In this document: positions 46,441-57,436 of the stretch, piece after piece | How the letters are laid out: each line of letters begins with the position of its first letter | Position numbering within the stretch: the stretch's first letter is position 1 | Assembly: GCA_029339505.1 (NCBI GenBank) | Contig: JAQISU010000096.1 | Location: 6,407,001-6,471,000, forward strand | From: Unio delphinus | Taxonomy: Eukaryota; Mollusca; Bivalvia; Unionida; Unionidae | DNA: 64,000 nt | Direction: 5' to 3' | Translations under genes and position numbers: made by a program | Notes under the pieces: generated by a model | What the model was told of the DNA's origin: nothing | Databases searched by the model: none | Seen by the model: the letters and a program-made list of their open reading frames with translations, nothing else

Positions 46441-46799
46441 GACTCCATTAAAATATTTAAAATAAACAAATTTATTATTTCATTAGCATAAAGATTTTTT
46501 AATCAACTTTGGAATCAACAAAACTTGTTGCTTTTAATTTTATTTTGCTTCTAATTAGCCATAGTTGTGTTTGACCAGTGTCAGCTATAGCAAAGGGTAT
46601 ATTAGCCTCATTTTTGCAACCATCTTGGATTGCATACTCTTGACAATTTGTATCCTGTGTCTATGAATTTGTGTAATTTGTGTAACCATATTTTGACTAT
46701 CAGTAACTAAGTAATTTAGTGAATTTCATTTTATGGAAAGTTATAATTTGCATCTCAAGGCAATAATTGAAAAGCATCTCAAGCTTTTGGATCAAGTTG
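46441..46799. other. Unassigned intronic DNA
   Basis: No feature recognised. Confidence 0.5.
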
Positions 46800-46996
46800 A
46801 ATTTTGACCAGTATTAATGATAGAGGAAGAACCCAAGGAAAATGCTCGGAAAGAACCACCAACCCACAAGAAGCTACTGCAAGTTTTCTCACATACCCAC
46901 ATTGGCTGAATCTGAGACTTGACCCCACGCAGACAGAGACGAGATGGCAATGATCCGTAATGGAGAGCACTTTAGACCACTCGGCTATTCTGGGCC
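46800..46996 (-). mobile_element. SINE-2, minus strand, abutting a LINE 3' end
   Basis: On the minus strand: AGGGCCCAGAATAGCCGAGT, GGTCTAAAGTGC, the diverged B box GGGTCAAGTCTC, TATGTGAGAAAACTTGCAG, GAACCACC-type middle, ending near TTAATACTGGTC. The 3' tail is lost. Its first base directly follows the end of the LINE at 46997. Confidence 0.87.
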
Positions 46997-49395
46997 CTCG
47001 ACTTTGTATAGCGCCTAATTTTTAGAAGCTTTAAGCGCTTTACAACATCTATAATGATATGACTACAAAAAACAAAAAACAAAACCATGAAATTGGAAAA
47101 CATAAGAAATGTTGAAAATATTTAATGTAGGAAACGTTAGTAGGTCTTTAAGTTTGTTTTTGAAGTCTAAAATGGTGAGTTTTAAGAGCACTCTTGAAAT
47201 GATCACTGTTTTTTTGTGTCTAATTTCAATGGGCAATTTGTTCCACATCGCCGGGCCCTGGTATGCAAAAGAACATTGTCCAGATTACTTAGTTTTCATA
47301 GTGGGAATAATGAGTATATGATTGTCAGAAGAGGAGCGTAAGTATCTTGTTGGTGTGTACACATGGGTGAGGCCGGATAGGTATGTTTGACTGGAGTCTG
47401 TCGGTGAAACGTAGCACAGAGAACATATTTTGTGTTTGATTCTGGATCGAATGGATAACCAGTGTAGGGTACAGAGCAGTGGGGAGGTGTGCTCTGATCG
47501 TGGTACTAGCAACTGTGTTTTTAACTTTTTTGAAGTTTCTGGAGTAGATATTGAGACGAACCACACAGAATTGAGTTACAATAGTCCAGTCTTGAAATTA
47601 CTAATGAACACTTAAGTGTTTAAGTGGCATCAACTGAATGATAAATGTGATTGGAGCTGATGCATCTCAGCTCAAGATATGCAGCCTTGCATATATTCAT
47701 GACATATTGGTACAATGTGAGTGTACTGTCTAGAGTAACACTGAAGTTTCATACTGACTGTGTGAATTTAATGTCGGTGTTACTGATATTTATTGTCTGA
47801 GTTTAAGGATGTAATTGAAAGTTTTTATGTTGTGGTCAGAATAGCCTCAGTTTTATCATCATTCATCTGCAACTTATTACATGTCATCCACGATTTCACA
47901 TCAGAAATGCACCTATCTACTCCTTGGATGGTAGCATCAACTCCAATTGGCTGGCTAAACATGTATATTTGGGTCTCATCATTGTACAATTGGTGAGACA
48001 CTGGGTGATGATCTATGACACTTGAGAGCGGCAGAGTGTATAGAATGAAGAGAACATGTCCAAGAACAGACCCCTGTGCAATACCACAACATAGATCAAT
48101 TGGGCTGGAGAGTATTCTATTAGCAGATACAATTTGTGTCCTGTTCACTAAGTAGGACTTGAGGCACAGAAGGCTGTATTGTGAATGCCAAATACATGCT
48201 GGAGATGGTGAAGTAATATATCATGGTTTATTGTCAAATGCTGCAGACAACTCACAGAGGGTGAGGACTGTAATCTTTCAGCTATCCAAAGCGGAAAGAG
48301 TGTCATTAAATACTCTCAGAAGAGTAATTTCAGTACTGTGACAAGGGATCTTTTTTGGTATAAACAGGAGATTAGAAACTGGATGGTAGTTATTTAAATC
48401 GATATGGTCAAGTGTTGGTTTCTTCAGCAGAGGCTTTACGATGGCAGTTTTGAAAAATGATGAGAATTCCCCAGATGAGAGAGAGATATTAATAACATCA
48501 GTTAGTGAAAGCAATATTGGGTCTAAGCATTTAAGCAGCAATGATGTTGGAATTGGATCAAGTTCACATGACTTTGGTACACTCTTCTTCACAATTTTCC
48601 GTACTAAATCCATAGAGACAGGTTCAAATGCTCCAATTGGTTTTCACTGAAATTCTGTATTATAACTGTATGGTGACAATGAGTCAATTGAAATTGTGTT
48701 GTCAAGTGTATCTCTAATGGTTTGTACTTTGTCATGGAAGAAATTTGCAAATAGTTCCAAAAGGTCTGCTGGAGAGGAGGTAGTTGGGAATGGTGTACAT
48801 TTGTTCCTTGACATTAGTTTGTTAGTTATCTCAAAGAGCTTTTTGCAGCTGGAAATCTCTGTGATCTTGGTACTATAGTTGGATAATTTGGCTAAATGGA
48901 CTATGTTCGTGACATTTTTCTTAGCGGTCTCATAGATTTCTTTATGAATAGTGAGTCTGGTGGAAAGCCAAAGCCTCTCTGCTTTAAGGCGGTGTCTTTT
49001 AGCAGTGCGAAGCTGGTCCCTAACATTGCTATACCCTGGAGAACACTTTAATTGATACTTTGCACTTGGTAGCTGGGGCATGTTTTTCAAGCAATGAATG
49101 CAGGCAGTTATTGAGTTGTTCTGCTGTAGGAGGTAAGAAAGTTGTTAGCTTTTCTTGGATGTCATGCATTTGTTTTGGTTCTATTCATCATACAGAGGTT
49201 TCTCTTAGTAGCAAATACAAGTGGAGGGTTAGGGACTGATACTTCAAGATGGCATATAATGCAGAGGTGATCTGATGCAGGTTTGTGGGATACAAGGGTG
49301 GATTGCAGAATATTATCATCAGGTCTATGAAGAATCCAGTCTAAAATGTGACCATGTTTATGGGTGGGTTGGTTAACTGTTTAAGCTTGAAAATA
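46997..49395 (-). pseudogene. CR1/L2-type LINE, degenerate
   Basis: On the minus strand: endonuclease tail (PTHKHGHILDWILHRPDDN, then SHKPASDHLCI with the SDH motif), a linker (DQLRTAKRHRLKAERLWLST), SCKKLFEITNKLM, reverse transcriptase parts (KSVPKSCELDPIPTSLLLKC, FKTAIVKPLLKKPTLD, NNYHPVSNL, GIAQGSVLGHVLF), the catalytic box altered to YNDE (plus-strand 47975-47986), SWMTCNKLQMNDDKTEAIL, then HWLSIRSRIKHKICSL, LSGLTHVYTPTRYLRSS and LPIEIRH. Frames break at least four times. The 3' end carries TGTAAAGCGCTTAAAGC...GCGCTATACAAAG, the tail typical of CR1/L2-like elements. The 5' part is missing or decayed beyond 49395. Confidence 0.93.
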
Positions 49396-50037
49396 CAAAT
49401 GGAATTTAGGAGTAATCAAAATAATCATCAAAGTTCTCTCTATATAATGCAGTTTGCAATGATGAGACATTGAAGTTGGTCTTGTATTTTTTTCCAATGT
49501 TTTTGGAGGGCACGCACTTAAGGTTTGATGGGGAAAATTGATTGGGGGGTAGAAATGTCAAATGTTGCGGTCAATTGGACCGAGAAAAGAGATAATTTGT
49601 GCTTAATAACTTTTTAGTTCCAAACCATATGTACCTTGATCAAAGTTTATGGAAGACTTGCACATTTTGTATGAAAGAGGCCTATAGATTATAGGATTGA
49701 AAGGTCAAAGGTCAGAGTCATTGTGGCTCAAAGAAAATTAGATTTAAATGAGTAAGGTTTGTTCTAAAGTCACTTCCCCAACCAAGTTTGGGGCTCTAAA
49801 GGTTAGAGGTCATAACCACATGTTTCTCCTGCATAGCTAGTTTAGTTCAAGAGAATATAACTTGATCAGAGAGAGAGGCCAATGTTATTGGCCCATATGT
49901 CAGTTACTTGTACTTCAAAAAGGACTATTCAATGAAGTTTGGGTCTCTAATGTGCAATTTAATGTGTTCATGGAAGTTTTTGCCGATTCTCTCCACCCAA
50001 CAATGTACATCTAGTATAAATGCATACATGCATGTAT

Positions 50038-50080
<43 letters not shown>

Positions 50081-50549
50081 TACATACATACATACATACA
50101 TACATACATACATACATACATACATACATACATACATACATAGATACAGTGTAAAAATGAATTTTACTAGGAGTATGAATTGTCCATGATGCCCTCTTAA
50201 GATTTACATGGCCACAAGTTGATTAAATTCTTATTGGTTTTCTGATTGTATTACCTATTAGGGTTTCACCTAAATTTGTTTCATTGCCCTCTGGACACAT
50301 CCAGGGGCTCCATACAGTTCTTTGTTATCCTTAATTTTCTATATCTTTGCAGAAATCATTACATTTCTCTCCCAACAAAATGTTTACAAAAATTCATATT
50401 CTTTAAATAAGTATCCATTTTCCAGTTTTACCTCATATGATAAATTTGATAACAAGGAATATGACCAGTGCTCTCTTAGGATTCCAAAACAAACTGTTCA
50501 TTATGTTGATATTGATCAAAAGTCTAATTGATATTTTCTGTTTTGATAG
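49396..50549. repeat. Intronic DNA with block F patch and tetranucleotide tract
   Basis: 49610-49870 shows two units of block F (TGTACCTTGATCAAAGTTTA, GAAAGGTCAAAGGTCAGAGTC). At 50041-50080 ten GACA units are followed by about fifteen TACA units to 50142. The rest is unassigned, up to the branch and acceptor region of exon g. Confidence 0.75.
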
Positions 50550-50662
50550 GAGGAGTCAAGCCAAAGAATATAGTAGATACCATGCTGTATTTATTAAGGA
50601 GTCAACCAGATGAGAATGGCAAACATCTGGTCACCTTCACAGAGCAGAGGGATTCCAATGGG
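50550..50662 (+). CDS. EFCAB7: EFCAB7-like exon g (113 nt)
   Basis: TTCTGTTTTGATAG precedes and GTGAGT follows. With the split Gly codon it encodes GGVKPKNIVDTMLYLLRSQ, PDENGKHLVTFTEQRDSNG. DTMLYLLR and LVTFTE fit the second half of the beta-rich domain. Its donor is copied several times downstream in a tandem repeat. Confidence 0.9.
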
Positions 50663-51080
50663 GTGAGTGTACTTTGTGTCAGCAGGATGTAGACATATAT
50701 TTGGGTTGAGTGTACTTTGTCAACAGGATGTACAGATATTTGGGGTGAGTGTACTGTGTGTCAGACATGTTTGGGTGAGTGTACTTTGTGTCTACAGAAT
50801 GTAGATATATGTTTGGCGTGGGTGTACTTTGTGTCAGCAGGATGTAGACAGATGTTTGGTGTCAGTGTATTTTGTGTCAGCAGGATGTAGACAGATGTTT
50901 GGTGTCAGTGTATTTTGTGTCAGCAGGATGTAGACAGATGTTTTGGATGACTGTACTTTCTGTCAGCAGGATGTAAACAGAATGTTTGGGTGGGTGTGTT
51001 TTGTGTCAGCAGGATGTAGACAGAATATCTGGGATGAGTGTACTCTGTAAACTGGATGTAAACATATGTTTGTTGTAAGT
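50663..51080 (+). repeat. Minisatellite that reiterates the splice donor of exon g
   Basis: Eight or nine units of about 40-50 bp: GGGTGAGTGTACTTTGTGTC, AGCAGGATGTAGACAGATGT, TTGG. The first unit begins at the exon border itself, so GGGTGAGTGTACT-like donors recur at about 50703 (GGTTGAGT), 50744 and 50772 (GGGTGAGT). Later units change to GGTGTCAGTG or GGGTGGGTG. Confidence 0.88.
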
Positions 51081-51731
51081 GTATGAGCCAAATCCAACTT
51101 TTGGATACAATTTAAATAAAGAAAAGAAGAAAAAAATGAGATTTTTTTAAATTATTTACTAGTGTATGTTAATTCTTTTTGTAATTGTATTGATTTATAA
51201 GAACTGAATCATTCTAAGATTTTCAGAAGAACAGTTATTTTCTAGTCCACTAAATATTTTCTCCATTGTTGAGCTTTAAATATTATTATGGATATACACA
51301 TGTAACTATAATATGGTGGGATATAATTTTGATATGGTGTTATTTTGCTTCAATCAGATATTTTTCCAGTTATTTGAAAGCCATAAATTAAACAAAAACA
51401 TTTCAAGCCTCTGCCCCTGCTATTGCCCCTGTCCCAGAAAAAAAATTGTTATTTCCTAACATAATTGAAGTACATATAATGGAAGGTTCAGAAACACTAT
51501 GGTAAAAAATTGTTTCTAGTACTTAGAGTTAATGAAAACACCCGAACTAAATAAAAGTATTGCAATATGAAGCTGAAAAAATTACCATAAAATGTATATT
51601 TCTGTACTGTTATTAGCAAGTTCCATAGTAATTGCCTATAAATGTAGACATTCCCCCATGCTTCAGAGTAATGAATGTTTGCAAAATCGAAAAGGTGAAT
51701 CAGTACATGTTATGACCTTGTTAATTTGTAG
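51081..51731. other. Unassigned intronic DNA
   Basis: 51070-51260 shares phrases with 36690-36790 (a possible old dispersed repeat). No coding signal until the acceptor of exon h. Confidence 0.5.
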
Positions 51732-51886
51732 AAGTATGTTCTGCGTAGTGACCTACCAGCCGGGAAGTACCAATTGATACCCTTCACAACAGGATGCCGA
51801 TTTAAACAGCGCACATCACAGCCCAAGAAGGTAGCAAAGATTATTGAAACTGAAGATGATAAAATTGTCATTACTAATGCATTTAG
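51732..51886 (+). CDS. EFCAB7: EFCAB7-like exon h (155 nt): end of beta-rich domain
   Basis: GTTAATTTGTAG precedes and GTAAGT follows. It encodes KYVLRSDLPAGKYQLIPFT, TGCRFKQRTSQPKKVAK, IIETEDDKIVITNAF. LPAGKYxLIPFTTGCR is a strong match to the vertebrate protein and recalls the end of calpain-type beta-sandwich domains. It leaves in phase 2; the split codon gives Arg with the next exon. Confidence 0.93.
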
Positions 51887-52087
51887 GTAAGTTTGAAATT
51901 TAAATTGCTTCATTTTAATGGAGAAACAATATATGTTTATCATACCCACTTAGCTGTTAAGAATGTAGATATGGCTTGATGACTGGCAGATTATGGTATA
52001 CATTATTTGATCCATTTGAAGTGAACATCATATATCCTGATCAGTCTAGACAGTGTTTTTTTTTAACTTGTATCAGTAATGAATCAA

Positions 52088-52290
52088 GCAATATTAATCT
52101 GGATCAAATGTGAGTATGTGCACTGTTAATCTGGATCAAATGTGAGTATGTGCACTGTTAATCTGGATCAAATGTGAGTATGTGCACTGTTAATCTGGAT
52201 CAAATGTGAGTATGTGCACTGTTAATCTGGATCAAATGTGAGTATGTGCACTGTTAATCTGGATCAAATGTGAGTATGTGCACTGTTTAC
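52088..52290 (+). repeat. 32-bp tandem repeat, about 6 copies
   Basis: GTTAATCTGGATCAAATGTG plus AGTATGTGCACT repeats with no visible change between units, suggesting recent expansion. Confidence 0.96.
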
Positions 52291-52314
52291 ACTTAGGTAT
52301 GCATAGTAACATAT

Positions 52315-52740
52315 AGTATATCCTGATCAAATCTGAATCTGTGCACTTTTTTCATTAGGATAGATACTTACTCAAGTATTATTGATCCTGACCAAATCTG
52401 AATCTGTGCACTTTTTTCATTAGGATAAATACTTACTCAAGTATTATTGATCCTGACCAAATCTGAATCTATGCACTTTTTCATTAGGATAGATACTTAC
52501 TCAAGTATTATTGATCCTGACCAAATCTGAATCTGTGCACTTTTTTCATTAGGATAGATACTTACTCAAGTATTATTGATCCTGACCAAATCTGAATCTG
52601 TGCACTTTTTTTATTAGGATAGATACTTGCTCAAGTATTATTGATCCTGACCAAATCTGAATCTGTGCACTTTTTTCATTAGGATAGATACTTACTGAAG
52701 TATTATTGATCCTTATCAAATTGGATAGATATTGACTCAC
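52315..52740 (+). repeat. 65-bp tandem repeat, about 6-7 copies
   Basis: Units contain CCTGACCAAATCTGAATCTG, TGCACTTTTTTCATTAGG and ATAGATACTTACTCAAGTAT. The GATCAAAT...TGTGCACT core is shared with the 32-bp repeat just upstream, so the two arrays probably have one origin. More diverged units continue to about 53060 around the SINE. Confidence 0.94.
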
Positions 52741-52809
52741 GAAAAATTGATTCTGATCAGATCGGAGTCTGTATACATTTTTTTTTACTTGGATAGTTAT
52801 TGACTCAAT

Positions 52810-53021
52810 TAAGGGGCCCCAAGTGGCCGAGTGGTCCAAAACACTTTCCGTTACGAATCACTGCCATCTCACCTCTGGCTGCGTGGGTTCGAGTCTAAGA
52901 TTCGGCTAATGTAGTTATGTGAGAAAGCTTGCCAGTAGCTTCTCACAAATAACCAATAATACTGGCCGCCATGTATAGCCTATCATGTGCTGAAAAATGG
53001 CATTAAACCCTAAAACAACAA
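52810..53021 (+). mobile_element. SINE-2, full length, with 9-bp target duplication
   Basis: Head GGGGCCCCAAGTGGCCGAGT with A box TGGCCGAGTGG at 52824-52834 and B box GGTTCGAGTC at 52886-52895. The body has TATGTGAGAAAGCTTGCCAG and TAGCCTATCATGTGCTG, and the end AAAAATGGCATTAAACCC with a TAAAACAACA tail. TGACTCAAT flanks it at 52801-52809 and 53022-53030. The head looks like a tRNA-Leu or tRNA-Ser derivative. Confidence 0.92.
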
Positions 53022-53129
53022 TGACTCAATATTGATTCTGATCAGATCAGAGTCTATGCACTGTGTACACTTGTATGGGTAAGAACTGTATTATTTTATT
53101 GTTAAAGTATTTTTACAACTCTATGATCT

Positions 53130-53640
53130 TCAACTAAGTAATGGAAAAGAGCAAAATCCAAAACATTTTGTAAAATCAACAAATTATTTATTTCCCTAGA
53201 ATACAAAGTGAAAATTTAAAAAAGAACTTACAGATTCACAAATTGAATCTCAAATTGTCCCAAAAAGTTCTATCAACAGTCTTAATGAATAATGTTCTAA
53301 TACAATTCCAGTGGTGTTTGAATAAAAATCTTTTGTTGAAGGCATCAATTTTTTTTCCTGTAGTCTTGAATGTACTATTGTACCAGTGCCCTAAAGTGTG
53401 ATGATGTGCTAAAGTCACCTGTTTTCCCCTTATTGATTAAAAATACTGCAGCTCCTTAATCTGGTTAGTTCAAAGATTTTTTTATGTTTACAAGAGTAAA
53501 AGAGGATGGGCAACAAATTCTCACATGTTTATGATGCACAGGACAGCAGTCAATGTAAATAATGCATTGTATCAAAACATGGAAAGTGGTAAATAAGCTA
53601 ACAGCTTTATCTCTACTCGCCATCCTGAAAATCACCACTC
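53130..53640. repeat. Dispersed repeat X, copy 2, and unassigned DNA
   Basis: ACAAATTATTTATTTCCCTA, AGAACTTACAG and a following region match 54560-54780 closely and 9515-9760 more loosely. Confidence 0.55.
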
Positions 53641-56220
53641 CTCTTGAACAAATGGTCATTTTAGCAAAGTCTTTTCAAATAGAAGACTTCTTGTGATGTC
53701 TAGCTGTTCTAAATGAAAAGAGTGCTGATCTGACATACAACAAGACCACTTTCATGGCAGCCATATTGAACATCTTGTTATCACTATTTTTTCAGAATGG
53801 ATGGTCATTTTGAAGTGTTTTTTCAAAAAGTCCTTTTATAATATCTGTCTGGTTCTAAATGAAATGGTGTCAGTCAAATGAAAAATCTAGTTATCACTTC
53901 TGTTCTAAATGAATGACCATACCAACATGGAAATTTCATAAGTCTTATAATGATATCATATTGGTCCTAATTAAAATGTGCTGATATTATATCCAATATG
54001 CCACCATAGAAGTCATGTTCAAAATTCATTTTTCTTTGCTACTCTATTTGAATGAATGATTATGTATTTATCATAAAATGAAAAAGATACCAATACAATA
54101 TGGCAAGCAAAGTAGCAAACTTGCTATTTATTATTGTAACTTCACCAGAATGAATGGTCACATCAATATGGAGTTTTCACTACAAAAACTTATTGTGATA
54201 TGTTGTTTCTAAATGAAAATATTGATGATTAGACCTCCAATTTGTCTGCCATTAAATCCTACTTGGAAATATAGTTATTGCCACTTCTCATGAACCAGTT
54301 TTCCATGTATTTTTTATTCAGGGAGTATCACCGAGACTTTGCATAGGAAATTTTTTCATGATTTGAGAATTTTATATAAGGTTTACTTCATGGCTTGTAT
54401 TTGATATAGCAAGAGAGATGGAGATTGCAACCTGTGTGCATTTTCATTTTTGGAATATTAAGTGCACATTTTCATTGTTAACATGTGAGCAGTGGGGTCT
54501 ATAAACATCAACTGCAGCCAAAGCAATAGAAAGTGTTACTAGTCTGTGCTCTTAAAAGATGTAACAGAAAAGAGTGAAAAGCAACAAGCTATGTAAAATT
54601 GAACAAATAATTGATTTCCCTAGATTATAAAGTGAAAAATATAAACATAAGAACTTACAGTAAATTAAATTCTTAAATATTCAGAGAATCACATACACAA
54701 GTCTTAAATAATAAAAGTTCTGAATTTTTTTATAGATGAAATCCAAATTAAATCAAATGCAGAAGTGTTGATGTGTCTGTGGTGGCCTGTAATATGATGT
54801 TGTACCATATTTTGGTAGACATTTTGTCAAGGAAGAAAAAGAAAGTCCTTTTGGAATGGTCTCTACACAGATCCCTTGTGAAATTCCTGTTCCAACTTTG
54901 GGGGACTCCCTTAGTGAACCTGTTTGCAACAAAGCTAAACAGCATTGTCCCCTTTTACTAACCAAAGCCTTCTGTGTACCACTGGGTCAAACTTAATTCA
55001 TGAACCATACCCTAAAGACTGTCTTCTTGCATTCATTAGTGTCATTAAGGTGCAAGCTACATGCCTATGTCATAATGCTGGGCTGTATAAGATCCTGTGG
55101 AAATTAGGAATTGGTTTCTCTCTTTTGCCAACCAGTTTGTTTAGCAAGAAACCAGATTGCATTTGTTGCTCCACTCCTGACTGAGATCCTCAATCTCAGT
55201 CATATATCTGCTGGAGATGATCAAGATAGACTTTTATGTTTAGTTACTGTTCAGGTCATTGCTACCCTGTGGGTTTGTCTAGCTCATTTGTCTATAGAGG
55301 ATTTAATGAAAGCAGCATTTCGGCATTCATTCCACCTTCTCCTTTTACCTTTACACCCCACCCCACCTGAAAAAAAACAAAATTTGTCAAAACACGTTTG
55401 CTATATCTAACATGGTTCTGAATGGAAATGTTGTCCATCTTACTGCCAATACAGTACCACAGTAACCTTCTCAACATTCCTTTTACTACTACACCTCTTG
55501 TTCAAATGGGCTTTTCACTTTCTGCAATATGTTTTTGAGTGAAAATGTTGTTGGTCTGACCACCAGCAATTCCACACTTTTGTGAAGGTATTTTAAAGTC
55601 AGACAGATTGACCTTAGAGTTAAGTCTAATGTCATTTCTTGCATTTGTATTTATATTGAACTTGTGAATATTGTAACTTGTACATATCTAAATTAAGTTT
55701 AAGACTTAAGTTGCATTCCAATAAGAAGATAATATTCAGCATTCTGATGTTGATTTAAGGTCAAAGGTCATGCATGTTTTTAGCTGTACTGGCTTGTGAG
55801 CATAATGACACAAGTATGAATGTTTTTTGAAATACTTGAAATGATTTTCTGTCACCCTAGTAAACACCAGTCTCTGTTAATCATCAGGGCATAGTTTGTC
55901 AAAATATTCAAAAAGGGTACATGTACATATGTAGATATTATGATTTGTTGATGACCCGGTCTAATGTATAATATTTTTAATGTATATTTTCAGTTATCTA
56001 TCTATTCTCATCTGTCAATGTCTTGGTCCCATACCATGATGGATAATCAAAGTTCTGCTGTAGCTTGTTTCTTGTCCAAAAGTAATAATTATATTTAACC
56101 AATCTTAGCATGTGAACATATCTTGTCATTGAATGACCTAAGTTCAGTGATATCTCCATGATATCAGATTCAAGGTCAAATGCTGTGAAAAAGAATTATG
56201 TAATGAACATAAAGATATCT
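53641..56220. repeat. Degenerate tandem block E, copy 3, with repeat X inside
   Basis: 53641-54320 carries five diverged units of the family-E tandem. 54560-54780 is repeat X copy 3. 55480-56200 matches 28900-29520 (ACACTTTTGTGAAGGTATTT, GACCTTAGAGTTAAGTCTAA, TGAGCATAATGACA). Several 60-100-codon open stretches between 54753 and 55410 have no recognisable domain. Confidence 0.6.
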
Positions 56221-56625
56221 TATGGGTAAGTTTATATGCACAAGTTTGATATTTTTTTTCAAACCAATTTTGGTGTGTTTGAGTTTCTCAAGAATATCAA
56301 AGATGGTTTCAATATCAGCATGTAATAGGAATATAAGGACCAGAAAAACAGAATTCTTGAGGATTCCTAGAAAACTTTTATTGGCAATAGAGCACCAGTC
56401 TCTCTGAGGGACACCAATGCATTTGTTAATATATATTATTCCCATTTTCCATATCTCTACATTAGTTATGTCAACATTACAAGTCTTAGAATCATCTGTT
56501 AAGAATATTGTGTGCTATAAATCCATTTCAGAGATAAAATGTAATAATACAAATCTAATCCAATTGTTGAAAAAGGATTATTCATAAAAGCTTATACTTA
56601 ATAATGGTTACTTTTTTGGGAACAG
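56221..56625. other. Unassigned intronic DNA
   Basis: An 89-codon minus-strand open stretch (56176-56445) has no recognisable domain. The T run and GGGAACAG at the right end form the acceptor of exon i. Confidence 0.45.
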
Positions 56626-56759
56626 GAAAGCATTGGAAGACATTTTCCATATATGTGATCTGGATGGTAACGGATACTTGAGTCGGGATGAATTCAACTG
56701 GTTCAATGTCCGGACTAGTGGGGAGGAAATAGCTGATGATGAGTGGGACGTGGTGGAAG
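56626..56759 (+). CDS. EFCAB7: EFCAB7-like exon i (134 nt): EF-hand
   Basis: It encodes KALEDIFHICDLDGNGYLS, RDEFNWFNVRTSGEEIA, DDEWDVVE between CTTTTTTGGGAACAG and GTCAGT. The loop D-L-D-G-N-G-Y-L-S-R-D-E has Asp at positions 1 and 3, Asn at 5 and Glu at 12, so it is a canonical calcium-binding loop. It corresponds to the third EF-hand of vertebrate EFCAB7. NVRTSGEE after it is a family signature. Confidence 0.96.
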
Positions 56760-57436
56760 GTCAGTTAAACAGAAATGATTATAGAATATAAAATAGATAG
56801 TTTGTGTGTTCTGACAGTTTGCATCGTGATTTGGTCAGTCCATCCATCTATCATTGTAAGCCTGTCTGAGCAAATATAATATGTAACAAAATGCACACAT
56901 AATTATTCATACCTGCTTTGTCATGGCATATCACTCACACATCAAAGACTTACCATTGTGGAGTTCTAAACCCACCCACCTCAATATGATCAGCATTTCC
57001 AAAACTACACTTTTCCTAAATTACATATATGACACTAATACCTATGGCAAGGCATTACCAAAGGTGAAAGATTTTCTTTGCAAATTATTTTTAATATAAT
57101 GTGAAGAAGCTGCCATTTACTCTGAGTAATTAATGAAATTTGCAGGGGATGTCATTGATGAGATATGATTATTTATAGTCAAGAACAGTTGGGAACATCA
57201 ACCTGGAAAAAGAGGCATCATAGAAGACGCTAAAATAATATTTTTTTTTACTGAAATTGAATTCTTTCACTTTCAACAGCATCATAATAAAAACATAAAA
57301 ATGAACATGATGCATACAAAATAATAACAAATGCTGAGAAGGGAAGAATATGATTAATAAAGTCTTAGCCATAAATAATTTTAGCAATTTATAACAGCTT
57401 ATTTTTTTTATATTTACTTTCTGTTAATTAATTAGT
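56760..57436. other. Unassigned intronic DNA
   Basis: No feature recognised before the 24-bp array. Confidence 0.5.

Noticed and set aside
45923..46469. Three overlapping minus-strand frames of 102-149 codons
   Set aside because: 22-bp tandem repeat; all three frames stay open by periodicity alone.
52824..52895. A free tRNA-Leu/Ser gene
   Set aside because: A and B boxes are good, but the acceptor stem does not close and the sequence continues into a SINE body with target duplications.
56176..56445. 89-codon minus-strand open stretch
   Set aside because: No domain, no splice context that fits, AT-rich; not enough to call a gene.
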